In this document: one piece after another, positions 1 through 12,600 of the stretch
Layout of the letters: the number at the start of each line of letters is the position of its first letter
How positions within the stretch are numbered: the first letter of the stretch is position 1
From: Ianthella basta
Taxonomy: Eukaryota > Porifera > Demospongiae > Verongiida > Ianthellidae
Assembly: GCA_964019415.1 (NCBI GenBank)
Contig: OZ025879.1
Location: 4,578,637-4,642,636 of the forward strand
DNA: 64,000 nucleotides
Reading direction: 5' to 3'
Made by a program: the position numbers and the translations under genes
The notes under the pieces: generated by a model
Told to the model about the DNA's origin: nothing
The model's database searches: none
Seen by the model: the letters and a program-made list of their open reading frames with translations, nothing else

Positions 1-1219
1 GGACCACCTCCTTGTCCATGTGAAGGTCCAATGATGATACAGAAAGGGCCTGCAGACATATCTCGGACTCCTATCTATGTTCTATCTATGTTCTAAATGA
101 ATTGTAGAATGATATCTCTATGCAGATGTTATTAAATACACGTGTGCTGCACCATATGCTTTCAGAATGTATCATACAACATCATTAATAAGACAATACC
201 ACCTTATAATAGCATGTAGAATAGAGTTTTATAGCACGATATTGAAGTCCTGTCATTAATAGTACTATTGTGAGCACTGATGCAGATACAGCTTATGCAC
301 TTATAGATACAGCCCAGATACAGACCACTTACTGTAATTCATCACACTGAGGCCATGATCACCAGACACTACATAGTGGTGATTGCATTACCTGACAAGT
401 AATTCCCATTGGTCCAAGACTGCAGACCTGAGAATTGTGTAGCTGAGTATCATGTGCAGCCACCCCACATGTGGTGCTGTAGTTCTAGTGATGGTGCTGT
501 CTCCGGACAAGGAGTGTTATAAGCCACCTTAAATAGTAGTGGCTGCTTTTTCCATTCCACCGCTAGCAGTGAAGACCAATGATGCATATGTCAGTGGGCT
601 TTCTTGACTTTACATGCACCATGCCAGTTCATTTGTCTTGCAATATTCTTACTCCAGTCCTTGCCAATGGTATGTCTGGTGAAGAAGGAGTGTGTGCTAC
701 CGGAAGGGTAGGGATTAAGCAACTATATACCAGCTGTAAGGTCCATTCAAATGCCAGATATAATCTTATAACCTAACAATTATAACAACTGTACATACAC
801 ACAGTGTCACATACGTCATAATATTATACATGTTTACATATTTATAGTGAAAATGTTTCCCACCTACCTACCGCATGACATGTAAACATGTGACAATGCC
901 ATCTGATTAGCATGGTGCAGAATGTGATGGCTAAGTATTCTTTGTGGTTGAAAGTAGTGCACATTTTGTCTTAGCTAACACTGTTAGGTAAGGCACAGTA
1001 TTGCATAATTATTACTCATACACAGTCTACACTTGAGACATGTGTCTGTGGATGTGTGTACATGTGGGTTGCACATTTTGACAAACAGGATTAATGCATT
1101 AATTTTCCATAATTTACTCGAAAAGCTGCTACCTCAAAATATAGGAAGCTTGACTTGTTCAACTACGTAGGAATACTAACAAGAGAAATGAAAACTCACA
1201 CAGCACATTAATCAATACA
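1..1219. other. 3' flank of receptor 1, no gene seen
   Basis: Non-coding. Positions 1-560 closely match 61808-62360 in the same orientation; about 780-1219 resembles the flanks of the other tail exons (about 39640-40350 and 27000-27370). Short open frames are not supported. Confidence 0.55.
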
Positions 1220-1337
1220 TTACTGAAAGCATGTTTCACAAGGTCCTTCTCCTCTTTCTCCCACTTGTAGAGTGCCTGTTGTTTCATATGCTGGGTTATC
1301 CTGGAGATGAGGATCTTCATGCACAGCTTCAGTCTTA
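1220..1337 (-). CDS. Receptor 1 exon 14, cytoplasmic tail
   Basis: CTGCAG acceptor, then 38 codons and a TAA stop at 1222-1220. The tail reads [20 protein letters not shown] and onward. The NPAY motif is present, but two tyrosines found in sister tails are replaced, by His in the first motif and Cys in the last. Frame and phase fit the TM exon donor; a different frame, which starts with a Met, is a shadow. Confidence 0.68.
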
Positions 1338-4300
1338 CTGCAGTGATGCAAAGAGTGAAAATAAATCCATATGTAACTTGAGTATGCTTACTGTACATTC
1401 TATATTGTTAGAAATTGAAATTTTATGTACTCAACAATAATTATTACTGTGCCCAAAACTGTGTACAATTCATCTGTGCCACAGGTAGTTTGCCTGACAA
1501 ATCACCAGAGCATATGGAGGATGGTCAAAGAGTTTTGCTGATGTTCTGGATCTCTGGAGATGCCAGCACTTTCACAACTATATGGCGGGTTAATGTGACA
1601 ACACAGGCCATACATAATTATGGCCCAGGTGGTGCATGGTTACTAATAACTACATAAATTAAAAGCTTTAGCTTACTGTTTGGCTGGCATGTATACACTA
1701 ACGCATACTCATGAGCCTGGCTCAGTGTGAATGGTCCCTTACTGCCCTATACCAGCACATGGCATACTATAGCTTTATTAGTTCAGGAGGATGGGGGATA
1801 CAGAATACTAATGTTGCTGGACATACAATGACACTAGCTGCAGAACCCCCTGCATGTATGTTTCCCAGTATACCAGCATGCTACATCTTCAGGCAGTTAT
1901 ACATCACATCACAGTGACAATTACTCTTTTATTCCATTATAATGGAGTGAAACATAATGGAGTGAAACACAAGGACATAAGTTTTGGAGTATCCTAAATC
2001 TCATAGATCTTGTATCAGAGAGAACAAGAACTACTAAAGGATATGAGAAAGCAGTGAACATTATCAACTTTATCTATGCAATGTTGATAATATGTATACA
2101 CATGCATGCAAGAATATATATTTATTTGCTGTTGCTGGGTGGTTGCTATGTTTATTGAGTGACTATAAAAGTGCTACTTGCAGTGAGAGGTAACAATTTG
2201 TTATCAGACAGCGATTATATATATCTTATTGGAGAGCGTTTATATCTTATAGGAGAGCAATTATATCTTATTGGAGAGCGATTATATCTTATAGGAGAGC
2301 GATTATATCTTATTGGAGAGCAAGAATATCTAATCGGGTTCACGAAAATATCTAATCGGGTTCAGTGTGATTCAATCAATAGCAACAAAACTTCACATGC
2401 AAGTACTTGCATTCAGATCAAAACACAAGAACAGTTCAATGAAGCATACAGTAACTCTACACTACCCAACCATTAATATGGTTGGGTTTTGAATATCTAT
2501 GGTGCCACTGTAGTTTCAGTCATGGAAAAGGGCGCAAAAAGCTTAAGCTTCAACCTATTGGAAGCACTGAGCAAACTGATTACTGCCATTCTACCGTACT
2601 ACAGCTGTCAATTCAACGAAATTTGTGCGTCAATGGGTGGCCGATTCTTCCACACGAGAGGACCTGGTCGGAAAGACATCTCAAGTATGTAGCTAGCTAG
2701 CTAGCTACCGAACAAACATAGAGTCTCAGATCACGGTCAGTTCCGACGCAGCTGATCACCGATCCATCGTGCTGTCCCACTGTCAGATTCCTCTGAGTCA
2801 GCTTGGCTCCCTTTGCCTCCAAAGCCGCCGGGCGCACTTTCCGCCGACCACGAGTCACCATCCAAGTCTTGTTGGCACCTTCGATCGCGTTGCAGGAGCG
2901 GGGCAAGACGTCCCCTCCGTAAAGGAAGAGGTTTCTGGAGGTGTAGTGTACCGACGTTTCTGCCTGACTCGCTTGGCTCCTCGCTAGCTAGCTCTCGTAA
3001 TGAATAAAAATGCATTGGATTCGCTCGCGCTCCCTTAATGCTTTCCTTATTTGGCAAGAAACCAAATAACATTTGCCCATGCTTTCCTTCGGCAGATAAA
3101 TCACTTATAACACCTCCTTTTCGGGATGTCGCTGATTTATAAGCACTCCCCCCTTGGGCGCTTCGCGCCCTCGGGCCTCATGCTTATAAATCAGCGACAT
3201 CCCTCAAGGAGGTGTTATAACTAATACATATTAAATAATTATACTTACACTGTTGCGGTATTCAGTTTTCTTTTCTCTCTATGGAAGACTGCTGCAGCAA
3301 CACAGCCAGCAATGGCTGCCGTGAACAGGACACCTCCAATGAAACCTCCACTGGCACCACCCACACTCACACCCACAAAAGAGCAGTCACATGCTATAGG
3401 GGAGAAAGGGGACGGGGGAAATGGCATAGCTCTAGTGTCTGACGGTGCAGAAACTATGTAAACACATAGCAACATTACATCAATTAACTAAAGTTTTGTA
3501 TTATATATGTTCTGCATGGTTTCACAACTGTTGCCTTGTTGTACAACCAGTTGCCCCATTGCACACCTGGGCAAAGTACTGAACACTGTTTATGTATTCT
3601 TTTAATCTTTGTTTCACTAGCAAAGCCTTTCAGACCGCCCAGTTGTGCAAATGAACCAAGTAAGGCAATTGGGTAATAGAGAGCTATGTAGCAAGGCAAC
3701 CAGACACTATGAGAGCTAGGGAGCTGTGCAACTGGGTGGTATCAGTTGCCACATTAAAACAACGCCATAAGCTGAAAGCCCAGTAACCCATGCAACTGGG
3801 TAGCTCTCTATCACTTGATTGTTCAACCTGGCAGCTCTCTATTGCCTGACTTTCTAACTGGGCAGCTCTCTATTGCCCAGTTATCCAATCAGGCAGCTTT
3901 GTACTTGAGGAGAAACAGTGAAGGTAAGGGGAGTATGTACCAGAAAACACTGTTGGTTTAACACTTCATTATAAATATTGACAGCAGTATCACAGGACTA
4001 TACTAGACATGCTGTGAATTGTAACCTAACCTGCACACTACGTGATTAATGATACATTCATATGTGGCATTAGAATTTAATTGGCTGGAAATACATAATA
4101 TAATAATTATGCTTTTGTCTGACATACACAAATCACAGAAATATGACAGTGCTTCAATTACACCTATTGGTTGAATGGAGTGTGCGCAGTTGTGGTTAAC
4201 TGATGTCAAGGGACAAGTTAAGTCAAGCAACCTGCTTTATTTACCACATACCCGGTAGTCTAACCTGGTATAACAGTGTGAAACTTCTTCACTGCAGAAA

Positions 4301-6399
4301 AAGCACTCATGTTTCCAATTGAATTGACAGCGGCCACTGAAACACTGTACTCTGTATTGTGTGGAGTTAGACCTTGCAACGTAAAGCAGGTACCTGATGT
4401 ATTCACCATGCTATAGTAACCAGTGCCAATTAGTCCATACTTTACATGGTATTTCACGATTGCAACATCACATATCCTAGACTGGGAGGCAGTCCAAGAC
4501 ACCACAGCTGTGTCTGAATCCATTACAGCAACTGACACATTTGCTGGAGGTTCAGGTCCTGCATAACGAGAGCATAACAATGCACTTATGTATGAATACA
4601 CATGTAGGACTATTACATGTAAGACTCGATTCTTCCATTCTGTGTGCATGCACACAAACATAGCATGCAATTAAGAAGATCCATGACATAAGTACACAGC
4701 ATGTACAGTAACTAAGGTGATGCACCATTGTATACACGCTGCAAACCTTCTTCTCTATTCTTCCCAGGACAGAGTGGAAGAGCACTACTTTGTGCTGATC
4801 CTAAACCTCGAGTGTTGACAGCTGCTACTCTGACATTGTAGGCCAGGAACTCATTTGGGAGTGTCAGACTGAAGTAAGGGCTGCTGCTGCTTCCTGCATT
4901 CACTGGGTCTCCAGGTATCATTGCTGGTTCATACTCAATCTCATAGTGGATGGCTCCATTAGGGTGGAGTGGGGGGAGCCAGTTTAGCTCAGTGGTACTC
5001 CCATTTGGTTCTCTAGTCATAGTCAGCATGTGTGGTGGGAAGGGGGCTGTGGGGGTATATGTAGCAATAGAATGTTGGGTTGCATGGAAGTGCAAGGTAA
5101 GTGTTATACCTATTTATATCCTGTAAGTTGGAACATGCCTTACCACTTTCCATTGTTGTCACATACATCTCTCCTGCCCCACTACTGACTGATGTCCCAT
5201 CTGTAGACCACACTCTGATCCTGTAGGCTGTTCCTGGTTCCAGACCACTCAGTGTGACACTAGTGGTGGCTCCTCCTACAATCCTCTCATACTGTGGAGT
5301 CACCACTGGGGGAGTGCCAAGGTCCTGTCTCTGATAGCTCACATAGTATCCTGTAGCACCTGACACTTGGGACCAGGAGACACTCACTGATGTAGTTGTA
5401 GTTGCTCCTTGTCTATTGGAAGAAGGTGGCTGTATGGCACTTTCTACTCAGAATGGAAGTAAAAGAAAAGAACTGAATAATTGTATTGCTTTTGACTCCC
5501 TTTTGAAATTAGTTTAAAAATAATGTAGATGGAACCAGACAGCTCTTTCACGCCACTACAGTGGACATTTGCTGCACATGGTGTGGCATTCTCTGAAAAG
5601 GCCTTCCAGCACAGTGGTAATCCAACACAGCAGTGGAAGCTCAGTACAGAGGTGAGTTGGCTTTTCTCGACTATTATGTAGATATTGATCAATATTAGTT
5701 CTGTCACTAGAGTATCAATTGCAGTTTACAGCCTCTACAAGATTTGTGTACATGCTTGCAACATATAAGGTGATACATGACAACACTAATGCCGTTTGTC
5801 CCTGATGGTGCTGTGATGATAGATATTGCTGATAACATACTAGGATTACTATACTTGAATGCTTTTACTAGGGATGTTTAAAAAGGAATTTAGTTGCAAA
5901 TAGAAATAAGCCTAGGTTATAGCCTCACACTGAAGCCGAGTCTCATCACACGTCAGAGATACCTACATAAATGGGACAATGACGAAACTCTATCTGTGCA
6001 ACACGCTATTACAAGAAATACAAGAAGTCGGTAGGGTCTTTAGAACTATTGTGATAGAGGTTGCTTGATATAAGTGCCCCTTGCCTCAAAGTGTTCTGTT
6101 TACCTTTATAAATTTTGAAAGTGGGTAAGGGGTTGCCAGGCTGCACATTTGAAGCTAGCAAGTTCTAGTAATTTCTGATCAATATAATCCCTATTTCTCA
6201 AGTCTCAGTCAAGTGGCACCCAAGTGCTGTGTACACACATCATGAGAGAGGTTGCTTTGCTTCGATAATCCAGATAAAGATACAGCTGCCTTAATTACAT
6301 ATTTTGCCACGAGCATACAAGTAACAAACAAATTGTTCAAATCATAATTGCTATTTCTAATAGTCATGTATTACTAGCACATCTTATATGTGTGTGTGT

Positions 6400-6470
<71 letters not shown>

Positions 6471-6481
6471 GTGTGTGTGTG

Positions 6482-6517
<36 letters not shown>

Positions 6518-6551
6518 TGTGTTTATGTGTGTGTGTGTGTGTGTGTGTGTG

Positions 6552-6601
<50 letters not shown>

Positions 6602-9600
6602 TCTGTGTACTAGGGCATCTACGCACACATGCCAAACCTACATCGTAGTTTCTAACGTAGACTGAGGGTGCACCCAAAGACACTTATAAAGCTAATTAAG
6701 CACACAACTGGGATGCACAACACATTGATACACGCCTAGTTAGCAAAATTGTGACTAACAGTTTTCACTCTGTTATGAACCTCGACAATGATTGTTGTCA
6801 TAGTACAGGTACAAATTTTCCAACAGCCACTTTGTTTGAGTTACAGCTGGCAAAGACTTATGAAATGAAGTAGATAAATCAGGGTGTTTCAAGGCTCATT
6901 GATTTGTCTCTGGATCATGTTTGCTTGTGCTTAAGGTCAGTTTAACGTATGACTAGTCTGATTTCAACTCTCTAGCTCAACTTCTTACCTTCAAGAAAGC
7001 CTTGTCCTTGGCTCAGGGATTGGAGACTGCAGCGCAGAATGTTAAAGAGCTGCAGGGTGGACCCGTGGCTACTTCCCAGAGGGTGGTGCACAAGGTGACC
7101 TCTCAGCCAGCCTTTCAGAACAGAGGAAAGTCAGATGGGTTCAAAGGCAGGTTGACCTCAGCCTGCTATCGTTGTGACAAATCAGGTCATGGGGCTTATC
7201 AGTGCAAATTCAAAAGTGCTGTGTGTTTCAAATGTGGCAAGAAAGGTCACATCTGGTCAGTTTCAACACGCACAAGGGGGTTGTTCCGTTACACCCACCT
7301 CCCATTCGGGATTTCATCAGCACCGGGTATTTTTCAAAGAATCATGGAAAGCTTGCTACAGGGGATCCTGGGAGTAATTGTGTACCTTGACGACATTTTG
7401 GTGTCTGCTCCAAATGAAGAAGAGCATTTATGCAGATTGGAGCAAGTATTCGATCGGCTAGAGAAGTCTGGCCTTCGGGCTCAAGAAAACAAATGCCAGT
7501 TTTTGGTGTCAGAAGTATCATACCTGGGACACCAAATTGATGCCGAAAGACTGCATTCCCTCCCCAGCAAGGTGCAAGCAGTGGTTGATGCACCCAGTCC
7601 TCGTACAGTTCAGGAGCTGAAAGCTTACCTAGGCCTTTTCACTTACTATGGTAAGTTCATGCCTGACTTACCTTCATTGCTGGCTCCTCTCTATATGTTG
7701 CTCAGGAAGGGGTCACAGTGGCACTGGAGAGGGAAAGAAGATACCGTTCTTCAGAAATCAAAGGAGCTGTTAACATCCTTGCAGCTTCTCGTTCATTTTG
7801 ACGCAAACCTTCCCCTCGTCCTTGCCTGTGACACATCAGCTTATGGAGTTGGAGCGGTGTTGGCACACAGGATGCCAGACGGCAGTGAGCATCCCATCGG
7901 GTTTGCCTCCCATACCTTGTCACCTGCTGAACAGAACTACTCCCAATTGGAGAAAGAGGGTTTGTCGTGTGTGTTTGGCGCGAGGAAGTTTCACTCGTAT
8001 CTATATGGCCATGCATTTGAATTGATCACAGATCATAAGCCACTCATGGCCTTACTCAACGAATACTGACCAACCTCCCCTCAAGCATCAGCACGGATTA
8101 GATGTTGGTCCTTGTTCTTGTCCTGACATATGAGTATTTTCTTTCTTTCCGCCCTACAAAGCTCATTCCAATGCAGACGCTTTGAGTAGGTTGCCTCTCC
8201 CTTCAGCCCCAGCGCAAGTGCCAACACCTCCAGAACTGGTGTTACTCATGGAGCATCTGAAGGAATCCCCAGTGACTGCAGGTCACATTCGTTCTTGGTC
8301 ACAGAAGGACCCAGTTCTTGCACAAGTCCTTGAGTTTGCTCACCAAGGATGGCCTGACAAAGTTGACCAGGACTTGAGTCCGTATTTGTGAAGAAAGATG
8401 AGTTGACCATACATGAAGGGTGTATCTTGTGGAGAAACAGGGTGGTTGTTCCACCACAGGGGTGGGAGAGGGTCCTGCATGAATTGCATGAAGGGCATCC
8501 TGGAATTTACACATGATGTCGTTGGCTAGAATGTTTGTATGGTGGCCTGGGCTGGACAAGGACTGTGAAAAGTGCGTCCGGTTGTGGCATTCTTGTCAGG
8601 TTAACTAATCGTCACCATCAAGCGCTCCTTTGGAGCCATGGGTCTGGCCAACACGACCCTGGGCAAGGTTACATTTGGACTATGCCGGTCCGTTCTTGGG
8701 CAAGATGTTCTTGATACTCATTGATGCCCACTCCAAGTGGATAGAAGCCTTTTGTGTGACGTCAGCAACGTCGAATGCCACAATTGAGTGCTTACGTTAA
8801 ACCTTTGCTCAGTTCGGCATCCCAGAAACAATAGTCACAGACAATAGCACATGTTTTGTCAGTGCAGAGTTTGAGTCTTTCCTGAAGACCAACGGTGTCA
8901 AGCATCTCATGTTGGCGCCATATCACCCAGCATCCAACGGCTTGGCTGAGTGTGCCGTACAAGAAGAAGTGACTCAAGGATCCTTAAATTCCTGACTGGC
9001 TAAGATTCTGTTTGCTTATTGATTGACTCCTCAAAGTACTACTAGTATTTCTCCATCACAGTTGTTACTGGGCAGACAACCTTGATCCAGACTAGATCTT
9101 GTGAGACTGAACACAGCAGAGTGCATGGAAGCCAAACAATTGCAGCAGAAAGTTCATCATGACACATCTGCTCATGCTCGTCAGTTTGAAGTTGGAGATG
9201 CAGTGTTTGTAAGGAATTTCAGCAGGGTGACATTTGGTTGCCAGGAAGAATCACGAAACGTCTCAGTGCTGTGTTGTTCCTTATTCAGGGTCAGTCCGGC
9301 CAAACGTTCAGACGACATCAAGATGACTTACGGCACCGACCAGATGATGATGGGGACGATGCCGTTGCTGTCGTGCCAAGTTCTGAGTCCATCCTGGTTG
9401 ATCCATCAGAATCGGTCGAATCCCAGTTGGATCAAGTCCAGCAATCGATATTGAGACTCAACCCTCACAGACTCGATCTCCTGCAGCTCAGCCTCAAGAT
9501 AACAATCCACCACGTCCTACCACGTCTCATTATCCATCAAGAAATTGGTCGGCTCCAGATTGTTACCGACCTTAACTTGTTTGATACTGTAGAGGTTCAA

Positions 9601-12600
9601 GAGGTTTAACTTGTTTGTGTGTGTTGTCATCCTTGTGTCTTGATCTTGGTTGATTTGCTGTTCTGTATGCGTGGTTTCCTGTATTGTGCCTGTGTTTTTA
9701 TGGGGGAGAAATGTAGTGTATTGCATACTTATCTTATTGTACTTAATGAATGTGTTTACGCATGCGTGGTTGCTTTTGTGTACTGTCTTTAGAACCGGTT
9801 TTCTCTAGTTTGAGTCAGTTGTGTAAGTGGTCAGTTGTTCTAGTGTTAGTTCTTGTCTGACTGAGTTTTGGCTGCAGTGTTGTATCTGTCGTGCATTGAG
9901 TTGCTCCTAGGGAGTTCATTTCGAATCCGCAGTATATACCGTAGTATACGACACAGGCAGAGAAGGAGAGTAACAATAAGGTTTATGGGTGTCAGAGAGC
10001 TCTACTATTGGGCTTTCTGCACCATCATAGGTTGCCAATGACGTGGGTACCCCAAGAGGACAGAGAGGAGACAATTTTAATTAGAATAGAGAACAGTATT
10101 GGATCTAAACAGCTAATTGCCAACTAATTGGGGCCTGTTAGGATATAAACCACTTAGCATTGAGCTTCATGCTCAAAATCCCACTGACATCTCTTGGAGG
10201 GCATGTAACATTACTTATAGCCCTGCTGCAGAGCAATAATCACCATTGATTATGCTAGCTGAATACCCACTCTTTGGGAGGGTTCCCCATTTCATTTGAA
10301 ATTTGAGTGTTAAACCAATGGAACTGTCTATTTAATTGGGAGCATTCCATAGACTCATCCTGTAAAACTTTGTGCCCACAGAATTTACTTATGTACTTAT
10401 GATAATTCATTTTGTCTCAAGGAGTCCAGTGGGGTAGGCGCTAACCACCTTAGGTCACTATCCCGTATTGCTGTGTTATACTCTTCTACGTTTGGTGAAG
10501 ATTGGTGGAAAATTGGAGGAGTTTGTGAACAATGAAACACAATCTTTTCCCCATCTCTTAGATACGACAGTGACCATAAAAGTGGCAAGAACTCGAACTT
10601 TAAACCAAATTTCGGCTCACCCAGGTTACTCTAGCTGCTAAGCCTCTTCGTAATCCTACTACTTTGTGATGTTTTGTCCCGAATTGAAGGAGTATATCCT
10701 GAACATCAAAATGTGCATTATGTTTTTATAATAAGATGTACGTAATTGTGTAAGACCAGGTGAACAATTGGTCAGATATGCATGGTCAGATATACATTGT
10801 GCTATACTGTGGTGCTGTTTAAGACTTCAGTTAAGTTACCAAACTCACCTCCATTCACAAGATACACTCCAATGAATGCTGATGGGCCACCAGACACTTG
10901 GCATTCCAGGTCTTTGTTCATATACGCATTTGAACTAATGTACATGTGGATATCAGTTTGTCCATTGGTTGGCCTGTCTACACCCACACCACCATTTTGT
11001 ACACATTGGGAACCACAGTCCGTGCACCGAGACTGGCAGTCCAGTAGACGTCCACCACTGCTGTTATGCCATGTTACATATGGAAGCAACATGTTACCAC
11101 CATAGCAAACAATGTGGTCATTGCCAGGCAAACCACCTCCAGTTCGCGGAACATCGGTGTGTGTGAGTGCGGTGTTAGCAACAAAGCTGTTCCTCGGGAA
11201 GAATACTCTATATCTACCATCCTCATTCGACAAGGACAGGCCATCTGTGTGGATAGTGAATGTGTAAAGGAGAAGTCATATGTTAATGCACTAACTTAGT
11301 TCATGTGCATACTATTGCTTACGGAATAGTATACAGTCACATGGAAGATTGAAGTACAAATTGACAGTCATGTTCACAAAATTTACATTTTTTACAGTGA
11401 ACTGTGAATTGTGGTCAGTACCCATATGCAAATTGCATGCTGGTGCTGTATCTCATACCAACTCGCAGCGATCGATAATGGTGCCCGGTCGCCTGACCTT
11501 CAGTAAGTAGTAGTAGGATATGCATACAATAGAGATGAGTGGCAAAAGTTTCTATTCTCAGTATGACAAACATAATATCATGGTATGCCAATATACCCTA
11601 ATGTTACAAATAGGCTAGCATCGGGTTTCCAACCTAACAAATGTGAACACATTTGAAATGGAACACCTGGTCAAGTCAACCAAGTTTCAAGACTGCATGT
11701 GCCCTGCTGAGAAGCAAACACATTAATTCAGGCAAGTCAGTCACATGAAGGAGGTCTTCATCTTTCTCCACTTCACAGGTCGTGGTCTTGAGCAACTTCT
11801 CGAGGCAAGTGTAAGCATGTATTGCATGTCTCTGCTACTGCATAGGTGACATATTCCTGCTAAATGGTGTTATCATCCTTTATCTATGCCTGTACTAGGT
11901 AGGACGATGGACAACCTATTCATGTCCACCAAGTTTAATGCCTGTACAAGCGTAGCTACTTTATTATACTAATTACATCTATGTATCAGTATAAATATGC
12001 CATAGATTAAGTGTTATCCTAAATACATTCATATTAGCTCTTTTCGCATGCAAGAATGAAGGCCTAACAAAATGTTTATGCTGTGCCTACTATAACCAGT
12101 GAAATCTCATGTAGACATATCAAACTCCTACTGTCCACCAGTGTAATAAGCATTTCCCTTTGAAATTAAAGGGGTTTTAGGAATGGCCAGCAGAAAGAAG
12201 CATAGAAACAAGCAACATTTACTCAACACTATGGCATACATTATTTATGTGGAGTTCTCTGGGTTCCCAATTCCCTTGTACACACACCCAAATGTAAATA
12301 TAAAACAACAAATAAAATAAGAGCAGCCTATGTCATCAGAAAGGGTTGGTTCTCCAATACCAGCTTCACAACAGGGTTGAAAACCTTGCCGACGTTTCGA
12401 CCAGATGCTCTGGTCTTCTTCAGGGCGAAGATATGCCAGCGCGAGCACTGATCATATTTATAGCCTTGGTACACCACCTTGGACTTCTTCTCCTGGAGAA
12501 GAAGTCCAAGGTGGTGTACCAAGTCCCATGCAGCTGTGGCGAGACCTACATTGGGGAGACACTGAGGAGGCTCGAGATGAGAATGAAAGAGCACCGGGAT

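Larger units (their letters stand above)
2125..3222. repeat. Dispersed repeat element, CpG-rich copy
   Basis: Matches 45010-45870 by eye along most of its length, with many CG positions here reading TG or CA there. It ends in a fold-back (3105-3220) and contains a 21-bp minisatellite. No protein was recognised. Confidence 0.55.
1338..3248 (-). other. Receptor 1 intron between TM and tail exons
   Basis: Holds the conserved block at 1478-1600 shared by all four receptors and the repeat element at 2125-3222. No other coding exon is seen. Confidence 0.55.
6965..9980 (+). mobile_element. Degenerate gypsy-like LTR retrotransposon
   Basis: Plus-strand order: gag zinc knuckles, reverse transcriptase, RNase H, integrase, then a purine tract (9702-9711) and a candidate 3' LTR. 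The 5' LTR, most of gag, the protease and the start of RT are missing. Inserted in a receptor 1 intron, antisense to the gene. Stops and shifts in integrase show it is dead. Confidence 0.8.
5444..10848 (-). other. Receptor 1 intron between second X and FN3-1 exons
   Basis: Carries a long TG tract, the gypsy-like remnant, and at 10421-10600 a block also found in the matching introns at 18603-18780 and 51552-51740. No receptor exon seen. Confidence 0.55.

Noticed and set aside
1159-1398. Minus frame reading KLCMK.SRI.QHM..AL.KWE in the tail exon (also 40311-40538)
   Set aside because: It begins with a Met but is out of phase with the TM donor. The other frame, with NPAY, fits the phase and ends at a shared stop.
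2159-2476. 105-codon frame with YLIGERL repeats
   Set aside because: Produced by the 21-bp minisatellite; the related element at 45.1 kb has no such frame.
6374-6683. Several overlapping open frames on both strands (VCVCV / HTHTH)
   Set aside because: They are translations of the (TG)n microsatellite.
10782-11299. Plus-strand frames opposite domain X exons (also 32711-33150, 36876-37100, 52090-52487)
   Set aside because: Antisense shadows of domain X; no splice or domain support.
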